DNA from: Spirochaetaceae bacterium
GTDB lineage: Bacteria; Spirochaetota; Spirochaetia; SZUA-6; Fen-1364
DNA length: 20,501 bases
Reading direction: 5' to 3'
NCBI GenBank assembly: GCA_003141795.1
Contig: PLNO01000315.1
Location: 1 to 20,501, forward strand
The stretch's first letter is position 1. Each line of letters opens with the position of its first letter. Position numbers and translations under genes: made by a program. Shown in pieces: positions 15,392 through 20,501 of the stretch. Under the pieces are notes generated by a model. That model did not search any database. It was not told the DNA's origin and worked only from the letters and a program-made list of their open reading frames with translations.

Positions 15392-16711
15392 TTATTGAGC
15401 GGCCCGCCATTCGGCCATGGCCTTCTCGGTCTCGGTCGCGATCTGGGTCGGGGTCTTGTTTCCGAGCGCGATGTCCTGCAGTCCCTTGTTGATGAAGTTG
15501 TTGCAGACGCCCGGATCGATCACGCCGTCCAGAACGTAGGAGATCTGCTTGATGCCCGCGTAGTACGTGGGCATCATCTGCGTGAACGGCTCCAGCTTCT
15601 CGCTCGTCACTCCCTTGAGGGTGGGGATGAATGCGCCCGTTTCCAGCTTGATCTTCTGGACCTCGGGGGAATAGTAGTACTTCAGAAGCCGAACAGCAGC
15701 CTTCTCCCTGTCCGATCCCTTGGGGATGGAAGCGGAGATTCCCAGGCCGACGCCCGCGATCGCGGACACGACGCCGGGATACTTCTCACCGGGGATGGCC
15801 GGGAAGTTCAGGAACGCATAGTCCGTGGCCTGCTTGTCGGGCGGGATGAGCGCCTTGCCGGTGGACTGGTCGGTGATGTAGAAGCCCTGGCGCCAGTCAC
15901 CGTCGATGATAGCGGCGGCCTTGTCGGTGACGAAGAGGTTCGGTCCGTCGCCGTAGCCGAGCATCATGTCCTGCGAAGGAATGACCCCGTCCTTGTAGAG
16001 CGACTGGAAGAAGGTGAGGGCCTTGATGTAGGCGGGGTCGGTGAACTTCACCGTGCCCTTCTTCACCTGGTCCACCCATGAGTTACCGAGCATGCGCCCG
16101 GCGATCGTGGAGAACAGGCACGACTGCGCCTGCCACCCGTCGGCGTCGGGGAGCGTGATGACCTGGATGCCCTTGGCCTTCAGCCGGGGTACCATCGCCT
16201 TGAGGTCCGCGTAGGTCTTCGGCAGGCCGAAGCCGTTTTCAGTGAGGAGCCTCTTGTTCGTGTACATCACCGTGGTGTAGGTGATGCTCTGGGGCAGCTC
16301 GGAGAGCATGCCGGACGCCTGGCCCTTGGGGTCCAGCGCGGGAGCGACGAAGTTGGACAGGAACTGCTTGCCGAGAAGCGGGGTCAGGTCCTTCATCAGC
16401 CTCATCCTGTGGAGGATGGCCGAGCTTCCCTTCTCCGACGGCCACATGTAGATGACGTCGGGGATGTTGCCCGCGGCGATGTAGGCGCCGAGCTTCTCAT
16501 GGAACGGGTTGTTGAACAGTATCTCCATCTGAAGATCGATGTCCGGGTTGTCGTCCTTGAACTTCTGCCAGACGGCCTGATCCTCGACGTATCCCGTTTG
16601 CGAGGCGTCGATATAATAGAGGAACCTGAGCGGGATCTTGTCGGCCATGACGCTCAAAGGCACGATCATCGCCAGCGCGAAGACGAGCGCGAAGAAAAGG
16701 AACTTCTTCAT
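15392..16711 (-). CDS. ABC transporter sugar-binding protein (CUT1 family)
   Basis: A 439-residue exported solute-binding protein. The signal peptide MKKFLFFALVFALAMIVPLS ends in VMA before DK, a standard signal-peptidase I site with no lipobox, so it should be free in the periplasm. The mature part has the family pattern: an early beta strand (IPLRFLYYIDAS), NNPFHEKLGAYIAAGNIPDV near residues 67-86, MYTNKRLL (about 149-156) and a C-terminal helical end with EKAMAEWRAAQ. Aromatic residues throughout (for example DADGWQAQ and DGDWRQGF) suit stacking against sugar rings. A perfect AAGGAGG seven bases before the ATG predicts strong translation. It lies directly downstream of lacI and upstream of both permeases. 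The link to cellobiose is inferred from the phosphorylase in the same operon. Confidence 0.93.
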   Translation of the reverse strand: MKKFLFFALVFALAMIVPLSVMADKIPLRFLYYIDASQTGYVEDQAVWQKFKDDNPDIDLQMEILFNNPFHEKLGAYIAAGNIPDVIYMWPSEKGSSAILHRMRLMKDLTPLLGKQFLSNFVAPALDPKGQASGMLSELPQSITYTTVMYTNKRLLTENGFGLPKTYADLKAMVPRLKAKGIQVITLPDADGWQAQSCLFSTIAGRMLGNSWVDQVKKGTVKFTDPAYIKALTFFQSLYKDGVIPSQDMMLGYGDGPNLFVTDKAAAIIDGDWRQGFYITDQSTGKALIPPDKQATDYAFLNFPAIPGEKYPGVVSAIAGVGLGISASIPKGSDREKAAVRLLKYYYSPEVQKIKLETGAFIPTLKGVTSEKLEPFTQMMPTYYAGIKQISYVLDGVIDPGVCNNFINKGLQDIALGNKTPTQIATETEKAMAEWRAAQ

Positions 16712-16718
16712 ACGCTTA

Positions 16719-16725
16719 CCTCCTT
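16719..16725 (-). promoter_or_regulatory. Strong ribosome binding site of the sugar-binding protein
   Basis: A full AAGGAGG with a seven-base spacer, the best site in the operon, fits a need for excess binding protein over permease. Confidence 0.85.
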
Positions 16726-16737
16726 GAAAGATTCTCT

Positions 16738-16752
16738 CCCCTCAACGAGGGG
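16738..16752 (-). other. Small GC hairpin between lacI and the binding-protein gene
   Basis: CCCCTC and GAGGGG pair across a three-base loop, about ten bases after the lacI stop. There is no T-run on the transcribed strand, so it is not a convincing terminator; it may slightly separate regulator and transporter expression. Confidence 0.35.
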
Positions 16753-16761
16753 GTTTATCCC

Positions 16762-17769
16762 TTATGTACACGGCGCGGCGCACGAGCCGCGCTCCACGAG
16801 CCGGGGCGGGATGATCACAGCCCTGCGTTCCGGCTCCCTGCCCGCCATCAGCTCGAAGAGCATCTTCACGGCGGCCGCGCCGAGCTCCTCGATGGGCTGC
16901 GCAACGGCGGTGACCGCCGGCGTGAGGTGGGCAAAGAACGGATGGTCGTCGAAGGAGACGAGCGATATGTCGCCGGGCACCGATCGGCCCATCTCCACGC
17001 ACGCCTTGAGCGTCCCGATGACGAGGTCACCGGCCGCGACGAAGATGGCGGTGACCGCCGGCCGGGAGAGGAGCACGCCCTGCACGCAGCGGGCGGCCTC
17101 CACCGTATCGTAGGGACAGTGCACGATGACTGGATCGGGCAGGCCCTTTTCCTTCAACGTGTCGCGGACCCCCTTCACCCTGTCGTTGACGTAGGGAAGA
17201 GAGTCCGGGCCGGCGAGCACGGCGATACGCTCGTGACCCTTGCCGCAGAGGTGCTCCGTAGCCATGCGCGCGCCGAGGATGTTGTCCACGTCGACGTAGT
17301 ACGAGGAGATCTGCGAGCTGCGGCCCATCATGATGAAGGGCAGGTTCTTCAGGAGAAGCTCGGCGAGCTGCTTCTCACCGAATTGCTCGGCGCCGATGAT
17401 GGCCCCGTCGATGCGTCGTCCGCGCAGGATGCTGCGGAAAGCGGAGTCCACGTCGTCCTCCGAGCGCGCGGTGGACAGAAGGACATTGATGCCCAGCGCG
17501 GCTGCTTCCTGCGTGATGACGGTGAGGAACATCGGCCAGAACGTGCTGGTCAGCGTGTATTTTCCCGTGTGGGGGATGACGAAGCCCATCGTATTCGTCT
17601 TGCGGGCAGCCAGACCCCGGGCCGAGGCGTCGGGATGGAAGTCCAGAGATTCGATGAGCTTGAGAACCCTGCGGCGCGTATCGTCACCGACTCCGGGCAC
17701 CCCGTTGATCACCCTCGAAACCGTCCCTTTGGAGACATGGGCCATCTCGGCGATATCTTTGATGGTCAC
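16762..17769 (-). CDS. LacI-family transcriptional regulator of the cellobiose operon
   Basis: A 335-residue repressor-type regulator. The N-terminal helix-turn-helix TIKDIAEMAHVSKGTVSRVI (residues 2-21) is followed by VGDDTRRRVLKLIESLDFHP and the hinge segment SARGLAARKTNTMGFVIP. The rest is a periplasmic-binding-protein-like sensor domain with landmarks GAIIGAEQF, PFIMMGR, CGKGHERIAVLAGP and DISLVSFDDHPF. The start codon is GTG 17769 with GGAG seven bases upstream. It is the first gene of the leftward operon and has its own promoter and an operator-like site upstream, so it probably controls itself and the transport genes. Cellobiose or a related cello-oligosaccharide is the likely inducer by context, not from sequence. 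Confidence 0.93.
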   Translation of the reverse strand: MTIKDIAEMAHVSKGTVSRVINGVPGVGDDTRRRVLKLIESLDFHPDASARGLAARKTNTMGFVIPHTGKYTLTSTFWPMFLTVITQEAAALGINVLLSTARSEDDVDSAFRSILRGRRIDGAIIGAEQFGEKQLAELLLKNLPFIMMGRSSQISSYYVDVDNILGARMATEHLCGKGHERIAVLAGPDSLPYVNDRVKGVRDTLKEKGLPDPVIVHCPYDTVEAARCVQGVLLSRPAVTAIFVAAGDLVIGTLKACVEMGRSVPGDISLVSFDDHPFFAHLTPAVTAVAQPIEELGAAAVKMLFELMAGREPERRAVIIPPRLVERGSCAAPCT

Positions 17770-17860
17770 CGGAGATCTCCAAAACAGGCAACAAAAACGG
17801 TATCTCTGAGGTTGTTTTCTCTATTCTTTTTAGCTTGTTTTTGGCACATCGGTCTTTTCA

Positions 17861-17878
17861 TACGCAACCGATTGCATG
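17861..17878 (-). promoter_or_regulatory. LacI-type operator over the transcription start
   Basis: On the minus strand the dyad reads CATGCAATCGGTTGCGTA, centred between 17869 and 17870, with core GCAATCGGTTGC. It begins at the -10 element and covers the expected start of transcription near 17871, the classic place for repression by blocking polymerase. The central CG and the symmetric TTGC/GCAA arms are typical of LacI-family sites. Confidence 0.7.
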
Positions 17879-17906
17879 ATATAGCATCACACATGCGCGC
17901 TGTCAA
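17878..17906 (-). promoter_or_regulatory. Sigma-70 promoter of the lacI-ABC-GH3-cbp operon
   Basis: A perfect TTGACA -35 box (17901-17906), an exact 17-base spacer and TATATC (17878-17883) as -10. The block upstream of the -35 is AT-rich. The predicted transcript starts near 17871 and gives a leader of about 100 bases before lacI. Confidence 0.8.
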
Positions 17907-18012
17907 GGAAAATGTGGTTTTTTTATAATTATCTATATTTTAACGAATTAAATTACTACAAATAATAATGGCACCGTTACCACATTTTATTTGGAGCCTT
18001 TTTAAGGCGATT

Positions 18013-18030
18013 TACTATACCGGTTGCGTA
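18013..18030 (+). promoter_or_regulatory. Second LacI-type operator-like dyad
   Basis: TACTATACCGGTTGCGTA is centred on ACC|GGT and shares the exact half-site GGTTGCGTA with the promoter-proximal operator, in inverted orientation. The centres are 152 bp apart, suiting an auxiliary operator for looping, though not an obvious whole number of helical turns. GCGATT/AATCGC repeats flank it. Confidence 0.55.
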
Positions 18031-18044
18031 ATCGCGGGGTGGAA

Positions 18045-19223
18045 TTACGACGGATCAGCAGGATCTGACTCCGCGTGGAGGTCGATCTTGCGCACCAGCC
18101 GCTCCCGGCGTTTCTGAAGAGCCTGCCGCGTCTCTCCGTCGAGCGGGAGGTCCCACGACATGATCCGATCCACCACGGCAATGGCCCTGACGGGATCGTG
18201 CGCTCGGTGCTCGAGGTGCTTGGCGAGCTCGACGCCTGCGGCGACGCTTCGCTTCGTTGCCATCACCGCCTCCCACAGGGCCGCAGACTCGTCCCACTCG
18301 TGAAGCCGCTTGTGGTGGAGCCCCAGTGCGAGCCCCGCTTCCGCGTTGCCCCGGTCGAAAGCGTTCCTCAGCACCCCCACCCCGCGGGCAGGGTCGCGGC
18401 CGACGAGCCATCGCCCCAGCGCCCGCTCGTCGACGGGAACGTCGGCTGCATCGCCGGAGAAGAGCCGCCCCAGAAGGGCGTATAGACGCGCGAGGGAGGT
18501 GATGTCGGTTGCGTTGTGATCGAAGACGACGGGGAGCGTGCCGGGCCTCCCCGTGCGGAGGAACTCCAGCCAGATGAGGGGGATTTCCGCGCCGGAGACG
18601 TCGAGCTCCCGGGTGAGCCCCAGAATGCGCGATTCTATCGTATGCAGGCTGCAGTCCCCCGTGATCGGCCTCCACAATCGGCGGGCGTGGTGCAGCAGGT
18701 CCAGTTGGGGCCCCGGCTCCCAGTCGATGCGATTCATGAGGAAGCGCGTCCTGAGGAGGTGGCTGTCGAAAGTCGCCCCGTTGTACGAGACGAACGTCGT
18801 GAAAGGCGCGAGCAGTCCGCGCACGGCATCGAGGAAGTCCGGCTCTCCGGGAAAATCGGAGAGGAACAGCTGCTCGACGACAAGATCCGTACCCTCGCAG
18901 TGCGCCGCGCCGAAAAGGAAAATCTCGCTCCCGGCACCGCCGGAGAGCCCCGTGGTTTCTGTATCGTAGAAGACGAGCTCATCGGGGGTCTGCGCGGGGC
19001 GGGAGAGCTCACGGGGCCACAGGTTCACGCCGCACCCGGCGAGGGTCTGACGCCGCCGGTAGAGGAACTCCCCCGCGCGCTCCCAGCCGGGGAAGCGCGA
19101 ATCGGTGCCGCGCGCTTCCGGCCGCGACGGGCCCTTCCCCTCCGCTGCCCGGGCCGCTTCGCGGCCGTCGATGCCCCGCAGGGAGTCCAGCCGCCTTCCC
19201 GAGCGGGAAGATTCCGGACCCAT
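18045..19223 (-). CDS. mrfB: DEDDh exonuclease, MrfB/YprB-like, with C-terminal repeat region
   Basis: A 392-residue protein with an RNase H-like exonuclease domain at about residues 80-250. Catalytic residues are visible: VFYDTETTGL (Asp87, Glu89), SYNGATFDSHLL (Asp153) and FDHNATDITSLA (His236, Asp240). Their spacing closely follows that recalled for B. subtilis MrfB. The C-terminal third holds TPR-like helical repeats (NAEAGLALGLHHKRLHEWDE). The first 70 residues are charged and low in conservation. In B. subtilis MrfA and MrfB repair mitomycin C damage independently of UvrABC. I prefer ATG 19223, with GGAGG four bases upstream and a TGATG overlap with the helicase stop; GTG 19226 is possible but too close to the ribosome site. 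The gene order matches yprA-yprB. Confidence 0.88.
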   Translation of the reverse strand: MGPESSRSGRRLDSLRGIDGREAARAAEGKGPSRPEARGTDSRFPGWERAGEFLYRRRQTLAGCGVNLWPRELSRPAQTPDELVFYDTETTGLSGGAGSEIFLFGAAHCEGTDLVVEQLFLSDFPGEPDFLDAVRGLLAPFTTFVSYNGATFDSHLLRTRFLMNRIDWEPGPQLDLLHHARRLWRPITGDCSLHTIESRILGLTRELDVSGAEIPLIWLEFLRTGRPGTLPVVFDHNATDITSLARLYALLGRLFSGDAADVPVDERALGRWLVGRDPARGVGVLRNAFDRGNAEAGLALGLHHKRLHEWDESAALWEAVMATKRSVAAGVELAKHLEHRAHDPVRAIAVVDRIMSWDLPLDGETRQALQKRRERLVRKIDLHAESDPADPS

Positions 19224-20501
19224 CACCCCTCCAACGACTCCACCCAGGCTGTGAGGAAATCACGGACCGACCGCTTGGCATGCTCGGCGAAAGAGTCGGC
19301 GTCGGGCTCCGGCACGGGTGCCGCTCCTGCGGGCAGGCCGGAATCGGGGGCGCCGATGCAGGAAGGACACCCGTTGGCGCAGGGGCAGTTGGACACGAGC
19401 TCCAGAGCCCCGCGGAGGATGCCCTCCAGGTTGCGCAGGAATCCCTCCGACAGCCCGATGCCGCCGGGGTACTGGTCATAGACGAATATGCAGGGCTGGT
19501 CGAAATGCGTGTCGCGCACGCGCTCGGACACTCCGATGTCGTGGGAATCGCAGAGGAGGAACACGGGGGCGACGGTCCGCATCAGAACGCCCAGGCGCTG
19601 GATGACTATCCCCTGCTCCGTGAGGGCAAGAGAGCTGAAACGCCGGCCCGGGCCCCGTGCGGCGTCGAACAGGAGGACGGCGGAACGGGTGTGCATCTCG
19701 TCGGCAGGGAGGTCGATGTCGCCGTAGCCGATGTTCTCGTTCGTGTGGTACTTCAGCTTCTTGAACTTCGTGGCCTGGGTCCGCACGAGGATGTCGCCGA
19801 GAACGGCCCGCAGCCCCGCCACCTGCCGCTCCTCGTCCTCGGAGAGCACCTTGATGTCGGTCTTCACGATGGAGTCGGTCCAGTAGTCCGTGTCCGTCTC
19901 CTCCACGTAGCAGCGCCTGTTCGACAGGTCAAGGCGCTGCACGGCGAACTGGTCCCCGAGATGGATGTAGATGGCATGGTCGAAGACGAGGAGCTTCGCC
20001 GACGGCATGTCCATCTCGCCGATCACCTCGTCCCTGCCGCGCGTGGTGTCCACGATCACGACGTTCTCCGGTGTGGAGGTCCTGAGGGACACGTTCTCCG
20101 CGGGGTAGGACTGATCGGCCCAGTACCATTTGCCCCCCGCGTGGCGGACGACACCTTTCTCGGAAAGGTATTCGAGGAGGTCCGCGGTGCCTTCGCCGAA
20201 AGCCTCTCCGTCGGCAAAAGGCAGCTCGAAGACGGCGCACTTCAGCTGGTCGGTCTGGATGAAGACATTGTCCGGGTCGATATACCCGTTCTCGGGGGAC
20301 CGGGAGAAGAAGTACTCAGGGTGCTGGATCACGAACTGATCCGTCGGTGAGGCGGAGGCCACCAGGATGGAGAGGGACACCGTGTTGCGCCTCCCCGCCC
20401 TGCCCGCCTGCTGCCATGACGAGGAGATCGTCCCGGGGAAGCCCGCGAGGACCGAGGCGTCCAGGCCGCCGATGTCGATGCCCAGCTCCAGCGGCCGCTG
20501 G
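19223..20501 (-). CDS. mrfA: DEXH-box helicase with DUF1998 domain, MrfA/YprA-like, N-terminus cut by window edge
   Basis: The last 425 residues of a superfamily 2 helicase; the frame remains open to the right edge, so the gene starts outside. The visible part begins with helicase motifs V and VI (LELGIDIGGLDASVLAGFPG, then SSSWQQAGRAGRR). After a central region comes the DUF1998 domain, with CIFVYDQYPGGIGLSEGF. Close to the C-terminus is a four-cysteine cluster, CPCANGCPSC, which is expected to bind a metal and is characteristic of MrfA. The following gene is the matching MrfB-like exonuclease, joined by a TGATG overlap, which strongly supports the assignment over other DUF1998 helicases. 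The role, by homology, is unwinding DNA near crosslink or adduct damage so that the exonuclease can act. The missing N-terminal part should hold the ATP-binding motif and DEXH box. Confidence 0.92.
   Translation of the reverse strand, partial: QRPLELGIDIGGLDASVLAGFPGTISSSWQQAGRAGRRNTVSLSILVASASPTDQFVIQHPEYFFSRSPENGYIDPDNVFIQTDQLKCAVFELPFADGEAFGEGTADLLEYLSEKGVVRHAGGKWYWADQSYPAENVSLRTSTPENVVIVDTTRGRDEVIGEMDMPSAKLLVFDHAIYIHLGDQFAVQRLDLSNRRCYVEETDTDYWTDSIVKTDIKVLSEDEERQVAGLRAVLGDILVRTQATKFKKLKYHTNENIGYGDIDLPADEMHTRSAVLLFDAARGPGRRFSSLALTEQGIVIQRLGVLMRTVAPVFLLCDSHDIGVSERVRDTHFDQPCIFVYDQYPGGIGLSEGFLRNLEGILRGALELVSNCPCANGCPSCIGAPDSGLPAGAAPVPEPDADSFAEHAKRSVRDFLTAWVESLEG

Larger units (their letters stand above)
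17770..18044. other. AT-rich regulatory intergenic region
   Basis: The longest gene-free stretch in the window, and its composition is markedly AT-rich between about 17908 and 18020 against a GC-rich background. It holds the promoter and operators of the leftward operon. The AT-rich block just upstream of the -35 element could serve as an UP element. A short GCCTT/AAGGC stem (17996-18008) is the only terminator-like structure for the gene to the right, and it lacks a T-run. A third imperfect dyad, TGGCACCGTTACCA (17969-17982), resembles some LacI-family operators. Confidence 0.7.

Noticed and set aside
16906..17062. Direct repeat GGCGGTGACCGCCGGC at 16906-16921 and 17047-17062, each also a near-palindrome
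   Set aside because: Both copies encode PAVTA at two different conserved positions of the LacI protein; the shared codons explain it by chance.
17841..17858. Possible sigma-54 promoter (TTGGCACATCGGTCTTTT, plus strand)
   Set aside because: It has the GG/CAC part but lacks the GC of the -12 element, and no plus-strand gene follows.
17996..18008. Terminator of the exonuclease gene (GCCTT/AAGGC stem)
   Set aside because: The stem is only five bp with a three-base loop and no T-run follows on the transcribed strand.

Overview
The window is about 20.5 kb of GC-rich bacterial chromosome with tightly packed genes. It contains a protein-coding flagellar hook-filament junction set, carbohydrate genes and a DNA-repair pair. 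The FlgK and FlgL proteins resemble, from memory, the treponemal/spirochaete versions. Together with abundant beta-glucan and cellobiose genes, this suggests a free-living saccharolytic or cellulolytic spirochaete. That assignment is an inference from protein character and gene content; no 16S or other marker lies in the window.

Left end, minus strand (1-2954): flgN, flgK and a truncated flgL run off the left edge. Next, on the plus strand (3051-9200), is a compact run: thioredoxin reductase (trxB), a LipM/LplA-type lipoyl or octanoyl transferase, an exported GH3 NagZ-like glycosidase, a GNAT acetyltransferase and a lipoprotein-type GH3 beta-glucosidase. The first four overlap by 4-19 bases and are probably translationally coupled.

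Centre to right, minus strand (17769 down to 9208): a LacI-family regulator, an ABC sugar-binding protein, two ABC permeases, a cytoplasmic GH3 NagZ-like protein and a GH94 cellobiose phosphorylase. This reads as one cellobiose uptake and phosphorolysis operon. A strong promoter (perfect TTGACA -35, 17-bp spacer) lies upstream of lacI, with a LacI-type operator placed over the expected start of transcription and a second operator-like dyad further upstream. No ATPase gene is present, so a shared ATPase encoded elsewhere is expected. A 16-bp perfect stem-loop separates the binding protein from the permeases, and another 16-bp perfect inverted repeat lies inside the GH3 coding sequence.

Right end, minus strand (20501 down to 18045): the C-terminal part of a DUF1998-type DEXH helicase (MrfA/YprA-like) followed directly by a DEDDh exonuclease with a C-terminal repeat region (MrfB/YprB-like), matching the Bacillus subtilis mitomycin-repair pair.

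How the parts may work together: the exported GH3 beta-glucosidase trims beta-glucans outside the cytoplasm, the ABC system imports cellobiose or cello-oligosaccharides, and the phosphorylase yields glucose-1-phosphate plus glucose under LacI control. I found no rRNA, tRNA, CRISPR array, insertion sequence or phage gene. No gene-free stretch exceeds 300 bases; the longest is 17770-18044. I see no wholly new system. The most unusual items are the two long perfect hairpins, the altered catalytic loop of the operon GH3, the enlarged permease loops and the MrfAB pair.
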